64,000 nt of DNA from Trichodelitschia bisporula (taxonomy: Eukaryota > Ascomycota > Dothideomycetes > Phaeotrichales > Phaeotrichaceae): NCBI GenBank assembly GCA_010356995.1, contig ML996688.1, positions 1,240,001 to 1,304,000 on the forward strand, in the 5' to 3' direction. A model generated the notes under the pieces. It worked only from the letters and a program-made list of their open reading frames with translations. It ran no database searches and was not told the origin of the DNA. This document shows positions 48,101 through 59,047 of the stretch, piece by piece. Each line of letters starts with the position of its first letter. Positions within the stretch are counted from its first letter, which is position 1. The position numbers were made by a program, and so were the translations under genes.

Positions 48101-51100
48101 GTGCCTTCCCCCAATCCGTTTGCCCCAGCGTAGTAGTGATGCTCGGCCTACAAGTTGCAAACCGTCCCAGCCCATCAGATCAGTAACTTCGTTAGATTAA
48201 GGTTAGGGCAGAGATTAGTAGTACAGCAACCGCAGCCGACTCCATCATATCAGACTCTGGAATCTAGAAAATTTCCCGATAACCATGGGTCCGTTACAAC
48301 GTCAAGATACCACCCCCCGTGAGTACCGGCTGCTTAATACCCGTCCCCTCCTCCAAAACAACAAATGGGAAACATCCACCTCTCGACATGCCCAAGTGAC
48401 TAATATTCTCGAGACCTTACCGTCGACTCGTAAATCGTGCGCACGGTAGGGTTGCTGTTCGTAACACCCCTGCCTCCGATTGACCGCTCACCAAACCCAC
48501 GGCGTTACGTGGCCAAAGGAGATCCGGGGCTAGACTGTAACGTGTGGAGCTCGAGCTGAGAGCATGTCCGCTGCTGCACAGCAAAGATAGAGCCGTCCGG
48601 TTGTTAGTGCGGTTGGGCCTCGCCGCTTCCAAAGGGCCTGTCCCGGGCCTCTCAGGGCAAACGACTAGGTTCCGCACCTCCTATCGAGCACAGTATCAGC
48701 TCGGGTGTGCTTCCAACACCCCGCGCGGGAAACAAGCGGCATATGAGCCTGAAATCGGATGCCACTGCCCAATGGGATGAGGACCGAAGCCGCGAAGTAC
48801 CCACAGCTAGGGTCATTTGGCCATCAGAAGTCAAGTCTAGGCGGTATGCTGAAGAAATGACAAGTCCTCATTCGCCAAACCCGCGGTTGACTTTTAATCT
48901 AGCGCGGTGCCACCCCATAGAGAGAAGGCGGGTCGCCATTACCGACAGCTTCGTCCATCTCACTCTCGAATTCTCCGCGGGGAAGGGGGCCGCGAACAGC
49001 ATGGTGATACGTCTGCAGTATTCAGTGGCGGAAGGTAGCCACCTGAAGCCCATATTTTATCCTCATGAGGAAATTCCTTCCACCCCCACCCCCACTTCCC
49101 CGTCTCCTTCGAAATCGGTCTCCAGAGTAATCGTGCTCCGCCCCGGTTATCGGGACGAGCAAGACTTGACCACCCGTGTCGCCCTGCATAACCCTCGCTG
49201 ACGACGATCGGTTCGAGAACCTTGCTAATTCCCGCCTTGGGTCCAGACTCCAATCAAAAAGGACGCATGGAACGAGGGGAGGAAGCATCTCCTCACGGGG
49301 ACAGAAGCAGAATAACGGAGGAGCGAGGCCACCGGTCTCGCAAAAGGACCCACGCAGGCCTAGAAGCAAGAATCCCGGTTGTTCGGCAGGAGTACGCGGC
49401 TGCGCATATGCTTCAAGGTGAACAAGGAGGCCGAACGACGAATGCGCGAGCGTTTTTGAAGTCTTCAGGAGAATCCAGCTCCGGTGGGAGACGTTGTCCC
49501 GAAGCCAAACCCTATGCGGCGCCATCCGGGCGACGGTGGCGATGAAAACGGGATGCAACATACGTGCGCAATCGGGGGCGAGAAGAGAGACCGTGGAGTC
49601 CGGTGTTTCGAACAAGCTTGCGACCTCGGATGGAGAGTAGTTTAACGGGCCGAATTCGCAAGCCTCGCAAACTGTTACTCTTCAGGGACCTAGAACTAGA
49701 CCATGGATTGACGTGGGAGATATGCGTTGGTGACGTTTCCTGCGCAGTCTAAACTCAGCAAATCTGAACATTTCCTAAAGCGGAGTCTGTTGTAACTGAG
49801 CATGCTGAGCCGCGCCCTCACATAAAAACGGGAGATAGACGCTGAGAAAGGGCATGGTGGCCACATCCATGTTGGCAAGGCGAGTAAGGACTGGATGGTA
49901 AGGCCCGAAGCCGGCGCCTGTGTTGATATGGAGAGCTCGTGGAGCCGCGCCGCCGCACAGTTTAATCCAAGGACCCTTCTGATTCCCCGAACGATCAACG
50001 GAGACGTCGAACTGTCCAATGCCCTGCAGCCGGGCTAGATCGGCAGCTATTGGGGTATCATGGCACGGAGCTTCTTCCTAAGTCGCAGAGGGGCCGCGTT
50101 GCATCGTCGATGGCTGTTCGCGCAATTGTGAGGTGCATTTGTTGAATGCACATCCTGTAGCGCCGAAGTGGAAGGGAGTTAGGGGGCCTTTTGCAAAATT
50201 TCCATCTTCAGAGAAGCCTCACAAACCGTGAGGCTGTTGACGCAGGGTCGGGTAGAACCCAAGGGTCACTGATCGGCGGGGATATACCAAGCAGCAGGGC
50301 CCGCGACGGCCGAATGGATGCAAAATGAAGGTAGCCGAAGTGCCAAGCCGTCCCCAGTGACGAAGTGTGAGGCTGCAGCTGGGTTTGGGCACTTGCCGCT
50401 CACGCCGCTCTGGAGTCGCCTTACCGTACGCATATAGTAGAATTTGTTTTCTTTCTCTCTCGCACAGTTCTGGGGTGGCGCCAGAACGACTCTGTAGAGT
50501 TTGTGACGAAATCCATCAAGACGGATATGTGCCTTGTGCGGATGGTCACTGTGATAAGCTTGTATGAGAGGCGCGAATCACATTATTGCCGCGGCAAGTT
50601 TCTTTGACAGACTGGAGTTAGCAAAGCGTCTTTATGCTCTACCACCGAGGGGGAGGAAACAAACAAATAAATGTAGAACCTGTAAGTTGAGGAGTTATCA
50701 GAGGGGCTAGAAATTCTAATTGATTCTGTGTAACAAGAGCATGCAATAAAATTCGGGGTGAGAGTTGGGTGGTGGTCATCGGAGGCCACCATTGAAAGTT
50801 GCAAAGCATGTGCAAGGTTCAAGGGGGGAGAGGCATAGGACGGAGCCCTTCACATCCGCAGGAGCTGTTGTGGTCTACGAGTAGTCGAAGAGTCCTGTCG
50901 TTCATGGATGTGGCATACATACGGGCACCATACTCGATCTTACGGGGCCTCGCAGAAGGTCAAAGGGCGGGGTAGAGTAGACGAAGACGACGACGAGAAG
51001 GAACCCCTGCACGGAGGTGGGCGGAGGATTACGAGTAGGGAGACCTATGAGGTTTGAAAGTCGGCGGGAATTGCCTTTCCTTGGTTGCCACTGGTGTATG

Positions 51101-52971
51101 TCCATCGGAGAGATCTAGCAGTAGGACAAGGATGAACGATGCGCAGCTTTTCTGTTGGGGGCTTGATGATTGATCAAAAGATGCCTTCACAACTGTCTAC
51201 AGTTGAGAATCGGAGGAGACGGATTGGGGAGAATTGAAGAAGAGAGAATTAATAAGGATATTGGAATGGGGCGAAATGATGGAAGATAGATTCAGCCTAT
51301 GCAATTCCTTTCAGCGCCTTCTTCACCCTCTTTGCCTTCTTCGCCCTTTCTGCTCTCTGCTTCCTGGCCATTCATGCCTTCTCTCTGACCTAATGCTGTT
51401 TATGTTTGGGGCAATAAATGCCGGGGAACAGGTAAAGGCTATGATAGGGACATTTAGCACCGCAAACGGTCTGCTTTTCCTTGAGTTGATCATCCGTAGC
51501 GTGAATAATGCTGTCGCTGTCGACGACAGTACTGTACCTTCCACAGTTCCCTACTCGATGCTTCTGATGAACGTACGCATGTACGCATGTGATATGGAGG
51601 CTTTGCCGAGTTTTCGCGTGGCGTGTAGCTTTTTACCGGCGTGCCTAGAAGCTGCAACGTCCGACGAGAGATGTGGTTGGCTGGGTTATGGGCAAAATAA
51701 TGGAGATGTCAAGGAGACAGAGAGCGCGAGGGTGATGACGTGAGTAGTACCCTGTTGATCCGGTGATGGTACAGAGAGTCGGTACGGTAAAAGAAAGCGA
51801 TATGTAGTTAGAGTACTAGGTACAGGTACCTCAGACAGTACTGGAAGTACTGTTCTAATTGATGTTGTCACACTGATGTTGCCCATATTTCGCAAAGCAA
51901 TGGGCTAACTGTGTCGTAAATTCCACCGTACGTAGTACTTGGGAAGGGGCCCTCTTAGAAAACCTTCGGTTCTCACCTCCTACCATTCCTATTAATGACC
52001 TCTCTCTGTGTACCACCTCTCCTACCTCTCCTCTCTCTCACTCACACACACACTCACACCACACACTCCCTCTCTCTTTTTTTTCTCTCTTACACCAAAA
52101 GATCTTCTCTCCTCCACATGAACAGGCTCTAGAAGCCCGCAGGGCTTCCTCTCCAAAAGAAACCAAGGCATCTCCGCCTCGAATAGGGACGTACCTTCTT
52201 CAGCCTGCATACACACAGCAAGCACGAAACACCCCCAATTATGGATACCATGAAGTCGCCCCATCTCTACCCAACCAAGCCCTGCAGCGTGCTGCTGGAA
52301 GCAGAGCACCTCCACGCACTCGACATACAGCAAGCCATAGCACCCTTTCCACACCCCCTCTCAACTTTCACATCCAATATGCATTCGGTATCCTGGGCGG
52401 CAAAGCCTCTCCCCGGTGCGGGACTTGAGCAGGAAATCTGCTCGCTGCCCTTCAATCGACCGCCACCCTCTCCACCCTCTCCACCACTAATGCCAAATCA
52501 TCCATCGCAATTGCTCGCCCTTTCAAGCTCTAAATATCCTCCACAAATCCTACAGCATCGGCGATGTTTTAACTCCATCTCACCTTGCTTGCCTGTGTTG
52601 CTATTGCTATTTATTTCAAGTCCCCCACCCTCAGCCCACCTCTCACCGGCTTCTTGAAACAATGTCTTCCCTCCCCCGAACCCGCCAACCTTTAGTCTGG
52701 TAATCCATTTCCAGATCTTCAACCTCCAAACCTCTGATCATTGCTGGTCAACTCGCCGCTTTCCACATTCCCGCCTTCTTAGTCCCATTATTCCGACTAT
52801 CTCCGTCTCATTCCTTTGCCGCTGTTTGACCCGAAAGACGTCATTTCCTTCGCTCTAAATCACATATATCTCATTGCACATGATTCCACCTCTGCAATCG
52901 TTTATTTGCACCCAAGTACTTCTACCTCACCACGGGTCAGCATCGTCTCAGTATTCGTCTTCGCCTTCACA
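42197..52971. other. Gene-poor stretch, right part (10.8 kb)
   Basis: No recognisable domain in any frame. Longest frames are 42837-43460 (+, 207 codons), 49022-49615 (-, 197), 51234-51743 (+, 169) and 42166-42480 (-, 104); none has family-like sequence I know. There is no strong AT bias like that left by repeat-induced point mutation and no terminal repeats. The last about 950 bp (52014-52971) are the C/T-rich leader and promoter of the cryptochrome gene. One CTAGAACTA lies at 49690-49698. Confidence 0.5.
52014..52090. repeat. Low-complexity CT/CA tract
   Basis: Pyrimidine-rich run mixing CTCT, CACACA and a T8 stretch, about 900 bp before the cryptochrome start; probably part of its promoter or leader. 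Confidence 0.8.
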
Positions 52972-55480
52972 ATGTCACCAAAAGTCTTGATATGTCTTCA
53001 TCGTCGGGACCTTCGCCTCTCCGACAATCCGATTTACCACGAAGTAAACATGCTTCAAGGTTCACCGGACTGCCAATTCACCCACATATTGCCGATGTAT
53101 GTCTTCCCCGCGCAGCAAATTGAGGTCTCGGGCTTTGTGCCTGAAGAGGCATCGGATGAGGCCAAGAGTCCGTATCCCCCAGCACAGAGTCAGGTGGCCA
53201 AGTTCTGGCGCTGCGGGCCGCATCGCGCCAAATTCATCGCCGAGAGCGTATGGGATCTCAGAGGAAGCCTCGAGCGTGTGGGCAGCGGTCTGGAAATACG
53301 CGTGGGAACAATATCCGACGTTGTCCAGGGGTTGCTTGAGTTCTATGCCCCTAACGCCGGCAAAGGGAAAGATCCGGTTGGCAGGAACGGAACGCTGACT
53401 GGGCTGTGGATGACTGAAGATGAGACATGGGAGGAGAAGCAAGAGGAGGCGGACGTGCGTCGTATTCTCGAAGAGCAGGGCATCCCGTTTCGTCTCTTCA
53501 GGGATGATAAGTTCTTTCTCCATGAGTACGATCGAGTGCCCTTTTTCTTATCTATTGCGTTTGAATCTTCTAACATGTTTCAGTGACGATTTGAAGTTTG
53601 AGTTCATCTCGGAACTACCCGATGTCTTCACTACGTTCCGTAAGTCTCTCGAGCCGCTTCGGGACCAGCCACGGCCTCCTCTCCCTAAACCAGCTCATCT
53701 ACCGCCTCTACCACCTGCCACGTTTACTCCTCCCCAAGGGCCACCGTTCGTCATTCCATCAACCCTTGATGGACTTGTCAAGGCTCTTCACAGGCCGCTT
53801 TCCGCCTCCCACTTTCCATCAGCATCCATTTCGCTGCCGAAGCCTCCAACATGGCCTCCAACTGTCACACCAGCGATAGCGAGCAGCACCCCTTCTGCAA
53901 CCTACTCGTTTCAACCTCAACAACTATTGGGCGGTGAGACGGCAGCACATGCTCGAGTCGACCACCTCCTCACGACTGGAGCGGTAGCCAGCTACAACGA
54001 GACACGAAACGGCCTTCTTGGACAGGACTTTAGCACCAAGCTATCGGCCTGGCTGGCGCAGGGATGCATTACCGCACGTCAGGTGCACGGTGCGATGCTG
54101 GCGTTTGAGAATGGTGCAAATGATGAAGAGGTGCTCAAGGTGCTGCCCTCTTTAAGTAAAGAGGGTATAGCAAGACGATGGGCGACCGCCCCGGGCTGGG
54201 CCAAGGGGAGCGAAAACGATGGATCAGCGGCTGTACGCTTTGAGTTGCTCTGGAGGGACTATATGCGCCTTTGTGCGCGGAAGTTTGGCGCGAGATTATT
54301 CTCATTGCAGGGTCTGAGGGGTGGAGGAGCTACGAGAATGTGGAGGTTGCTGGATGATGAAGGGAAACCTCTCGAGCTGGTAAGCGAGTCAGCGCCGGAG
54401 ACTTTAGCGACAGCAACTACATCAAAGGAGCCGACAACAACGTCACTGAAAACGCCAACATCGGATTCTGCTTCCAAAACTCAGTCAAGGGGCGAATCTG
54501 CGGTACAAACCGACAGTGCTCCCGAACCCGTCGACACCCAGTCCCAATCCCTTGCACCCGCACCCGCACCCGGGCCCAGCGCGACCGAATTTTCTGTTCG
54601 GGAAATCATGACGCGCTTCTGCTCCGGCCGCACGGGAATGGGTCTAATCGACGCCTCAGCCCGCGAGCTGTTTCTCACGGGGTACACGTCTAACCGTGCG
54701 CGTCAGAATGCGGCGTCCTTCCTGACGAAGCAGATGGGCGTGGACTGGCGTCTCGGAGCCGAGTGGTACGAGTGCATGCTCGTCGACTACGACTGTGCGA
54801 ACAACTGGGGCAACTGGCAGTACGTCGCGGGGGTGGGCAACGATCCCCGCGAGGGTCGTGTCTTCAACCCCGTCAAGCAGGGCCTCGAGTACGATCCGCG
54901 CGGCGATTACGTGCGCTTCTGGGTGTGGGAGTTGCGAGGCGTGGATGTCGGGGGGGCAGTGGCCCCACGGACCGCGCCCTCGGGTCCCGCACCCTCGTCT
55001 TCTTCCGCCGGAGTGGCAGGGCGCGCGGACGACCCGCCGCGTCAGACCCCTCCCGGCGACGGTGAAAAGCTCATGGGCGTGTTTCAGGCGTGGCGGCTAC
55101 CGGAGGAGGAGAAGAGGCGACTTGGCTTGCGCGGTGAGGATTGGGTTGAGCGCCCGCTCGTTCCGATCAAGTTCTCGGTCGGTCGGAAGCCAAGACCTGG
55201 AGGTGGCACGGGGCGCGCCGCAGCGGTGAACTGGCCTGCGGCATCTGGAGGTGGAGCGGTGGGGGGTGGGGTCAGTGGTGCGCCTAGTGGACCGAGTGCC
55301 GGGAGAGGAGGGTTTCGTGGCCGGGGACGTGGGAGGGGGAGGGGCAGAGGTCCTTCGCGGGGACGTGGGAGGGGTGGATCGCGGGGCGGTGGCGTGGGTG
55401 GCGGTGTGGGCGGTCTGAATGGTACGGGCGTTGGGTCTGGGCCGGGCGGCGCGGGGAGTTCAACTGCTGCCGGTATCTGA
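52972..55480 (+). CDS. Cryptochrome DASH with low-complexity insert and RGG tail
   Basis: Blue-light flavoprotein of the photolyase/cryptochrome family, binding FAD and probably MTHF; DASH members repair dimers in single-stranded DNA or act in light signalling. Exons 52972-53525 and 53584-55480 give 816 residues. The N-terminal photolyase domain starts MSPKVLICLHRRDLRLSDNP. FAD-domain motifs: GGETAAHARVDHLL, YNETRNGLLGQDFSTKLSAW, LLWRDYMR, GRTGMGLIDASARELFLTGY, NRARQNAASFLTK and DWRLGAEWYECMLVDYDCAN. DASH-type WGNWQYVAGVGNDPRE follows. Two additions are unusual: a Ser/Thr/Ala/Pro-rich insert at about residues 449-520, before the GRTG helix, and a Gly/Arg-rich C-terminal region (about 753-816) of RGG type. 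RGG tails occur in some fungal DASH proteins and can bind RNA. The donor GTACGA at 53526 is chosen because it restores frame. Confidence 0.95.
55290..55430 (+). repeat. GC-rich coding repeat for RGG tail
   Basis: Imperfect tandem units of GGGRCGTGGGAGGGG type encode GRGRGRG/RGRGRGG in the cryptochrome tail. Confidence 0.75.
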
Positions 55481-58400
55481 GGCTGAGGCTGAGGCTGGAG
55501 TGAAGAGTTTTTGCGGGGATTATTCTCGGGTAGGGCTCGCGTGACCCTAGCAAACGCGTGGGGTTAGCCTTGCTCGTGCCAGCGGGCTGGTAGGTTTGGA
55601 CGTTGGGTAGTGAAGTATCAAGGATCTGCGTTCCTGTGGGCTGGGACGGGGGCGACTGATTGCGCCGCGGGCTGGCTGGAGTTTCTTTTCTTTCGCGAAT
55701 GACATCTAGACTTGGGGCTTGGGCATTTGGGCAGGGACACTGTGGGAAGTAGTGGCGCTCATTATAATTTAGGGATTCGGTGTGTAGGAACTGGGCTTTT
55801 AATGGGATTGGTAAGTTGCGTTTTCCTTCATATGTCGAAGAAAGGTTCACCGCATGCTCTCTTCATCTTCTCCCAATGGTGGTACGCGTTCAAGACGTGG
55901 TCGGATGTCAGGCAGAATAGACAGGTATCGTAAGAGGGAAGATTATTTGACTGTTTTGGGGGGCATCGCGTTCTAATTGATGGACATGAATGTCAGAAAC
56001 GGCTGCCCAGCATGTGGAAAAAAACGAAAGTGTGCGTGAAGCCATACGGACGAATGGCACATGAAAAGAGGGGCTCAATCCTGCGCGGTCTGGCAGCTGG
56101 TTAGCGATCTGGCCGCATCCCGATCGCCTCGACCACTCGGGGACTCAGGTGAGCTATTTCCGGCTGGTACCTATCAGGCATGCGGCCACGCCTGCGGCCT
56201 GACGTCAAGAGATATCTGCACGAAGTTGGCGGCCACGACAAACGTGTACCAGTCCTGGCGTTTCCGCGCGGCGTGGCGCACCGATTCGGAGATGGCTGCG
56301 CGGATATTTGATTGGTCCATGAACGTTTGGGCGCATCGGGTTGGTTGAGAGGGAACCGAAGGCGTCGCACGCCATCGGCGTGGCGCATGGGCGGTCTGTG
56401 TTACTGTGGGTTGCGTGGCGTCGCGGCTCGGAAGCTTCGAAGCGAGTGAAGCTTAAGTCACAAGATCAACAAGAAGAAGTGCGATGGGCATGAATCGGTG
56501 CTTATCGGTCGTTTGAAGCAACGGCAATGGCGGAGGGCCCGTTACTCCTTCTCCTCCAAGACCTTCGCGGAGCTGCCGCTGTGGCAACAACCTCGTGTCC
56601 CTCCTCCACTCCCGGCATCCGCACAACCCCGCCAATTGCGCGCGGCACGGCGTGGGTGTTTGCGGCTGCTCGGCTGCTCCCAGGGAAGCGCGGCGTCGGC
56701 GCGCGTGGTTGAGATCTCTGGTACCCGTACCGCTGAGCTCACGAGGGAGGAGGATACGCGAATGCGGGTGGTGCGGAGTGCGGAGATAATGGCCTAATTG
56801 GGAGGGTAAGATCCGAGGACGTACCAACTTATTGTGGGGAGATGCGAGAGGGTGGGGGACAGATGAGAAGGGAAGTGGCGACTGCCGGTTGGGTTGTGCA
56901 GTCTGTACCTACGTAGTTGCATCTCGGTGTGGGAGGATGGTCTGGCACGGTGTAGCGCATGCCTCTTGCTGGTGCGGTGAGAAGCGAAGGGGGGGTGAGG
57001 AGGGGGTTGTGGAGTCCGGGGGGGGAAGCGCGGAGAGGTGGCGGATGAGTACGTTACTGTACAGTAATGGCTGCAGGTCGTCAGTTGCCGTAGTGGCCGT
57101 ATGTACTTACAGTACCTTGTTGAATCTGTCTTGCTGTATATAAGGTGTTCCTTTACAGTACCTAGTGCGCTTCGATTATCGATGGATGAGAGGAACGCAC
57201 CTCTTGCATTCACCTTGTGCCTTCCGCTTTGGGACTAGCCCATACTCAGCCTTTTCACGGCCTGAGAGCAGCCTGAGATCAGGTACTACCGAGCTGGATC
57301 CCAAAAGGCTCTAACGCTCTTGAAGCTATTGGAAAGTGAGGCGTTTTTTTCCCATGAGTTCAGGTATAACCAGAGGCCAATATAGCCTCAGCGTTGCCTT
57401 TGGCGTTAGGGAGAGGCAGTCGGCATCGCGCATCATGCCTAGCACGCCGTGCACGCCTAGCACGATGCCAGGTAAACCTGGAGACTTCGGCCCTGTCTCG
57501 GAGCAAAAATGGTCCGGGCCGGAGTCTACTCCGTATTTGAGTCCCGATGTCGAACTGCGCCTTCCTCAGTACCGAATCATTTGCTACCTTGGCTACCTCG
57601 AACAAGGTAAACTAGCCCAACGGGGTAATTAAACAGGCGATCCCCTTCCTACCCCTCTTCGGGCTTCCGTGGCCGTCTCCGCGCCATTCCGTCCAACGGG
57701 AAGAGTCAGCAACGCACCGCACTTCAACCCCCACCCCACAAGCCATCTCAGCGCGAAGAGCGATAAATTTCTCCTGACAGAAACCTCTTTAGCTGTGAAA
57801 TTCCTTCATCTCGTCTTGAACGCTTCATCGCCCATCACTATCACCATCTCATCGTGAGCTCTGCGTGATTAGGTTGCATACTATACAATACACAGTAGCT
57901 TACCGCGGTACGCTGGTCGGTTAAAGTTCGTCGAATCGTCGATCGCGCGGAGACTGCAGCGGATCAAACGTCGTTCCACCTCGTCTGACGCACGGGGACA
58001 CCGATACCACCCCCCCCCGTCTGCCTCTCAACCACTCTCTATTACCTTTCCTTTCCATCGGACCCTTCACCGTCGTCTCTCTTCTCCCTCTTGTCCACTT
58101 GTCGCAACAACAAACTACGGTAACAACGACCCGACGTCACCGCCTGTGTCGCCCGTTGCTTGTCGCCTACCGTATCGCCTGTCCTCTCTTCCGCAGCCCA
58201 CCTTAACCTTACTCGTATCCTCTACCCCACCCCGCTCTCGTCCTTCCTTTCCTAGCGCCCGTCTGCAAGCCGTGTAGCACGACATCTTCCCATTCGTCCC
58301 ACCTTGTGTTCGTTACATCTTTCCTGCCCTCAGCCACTGCGCGGTTTGCGGGTAGTCGGCGGCTACCTAGCAACCCCAATCCCCACTACTATCCGGGAAA

Positions 58401-59047
58401 CCGGTGCGAGAAAGTGAGGGAAGAGAGAGAAAGAGAAAGATAGAGGAAGATAGAGAAAGATAGAGAAAGTCGGTCAAAAAACGCTACTGTATACGCTCTG
58501 GTACGCGCATACTCTTCAGAACGTCCCTTTGCGATCATCGACATTTGTCTCGTCCGCCAGCTCCGCATGTTTTTGTGTCCCCTCTGAGCGCAAACAAACA
58601 AAAGGTCGGCTAAATCGCGTTGGTCCGCTTGGTACGCCATCTCGAACCCTCATCCCCGAACCAATGAATTGGCATGGTTTCCTTTGGTGAAGAGGAAAAA
58701 AAGGCCTAACTACTACTGTAGTCGAAAGAAGTAGATCTCTTCAGCGCCAGAAAGAAAAGCTTGGCCTCGACGACCCCGCGACAGCAGTCCCCGCTGGGGA
58801 TAAGAGACAACATTCAATCCACCTGCGTCCGTTCTCTATCACATACCCAACCGCTTCTCTCTAAGACCCAACTGAAACAAATCGATCCAGCACGCCGTCG
58901 CCATTACTGGCACGAGAGCGTCTGATGACCGTCGTTGGGCTGGTCGATGTCCTCAGCCAAGATGCCTTGGCCCTTCACTCACCCACCTCCGATCATGACA
59001 TCTCAGCCCTCCACCTATGCGCATCGCGTAACGTGACCAAATCAACC
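55481..59047. promoter_or_regulatory. Long intergenic region upstream of the histidine kinase
   Basis: 3.6 kb with no recognised gene. It includes TACTGTAC-type palindromic sequence near 57055-57062, TACTCCGTA (57527-57535), a long C/T-rich leader (about 57970-58330) and a purine-rich repeat (58421-58470). Such a long region before a sensor kinase suggests a long leader, possibly with a 5' intron or small upstream frames. An in-frame ATG at 58925 could extend the kinase by 41 residues. Confidence 0.45.
58418..58470. repeat. Purine-rich GATAGAGAAA-type repeat
   Basis: Imperfect tandem AGAGAAAGATAGAGGAAGAT-like units in the presumed leader of the histidine kinase gene. Confidence 0.8.

Noticed and set aside
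49022-49615. 197-codon minus-strand frame
   Set aside because: Cys/Pro/Arg/Gly-rich with no domain or fungal-protein pattern; overlaps an open plus-strand frame of similar size, typical of GC-rich non-coding DNA.
51234-51743. 169-codon plus-strand frame
   Set aside because: Cys- and Met-rich with no recognisable motif; lies in the gene-poor stretch without supporting splice or promoter signals.
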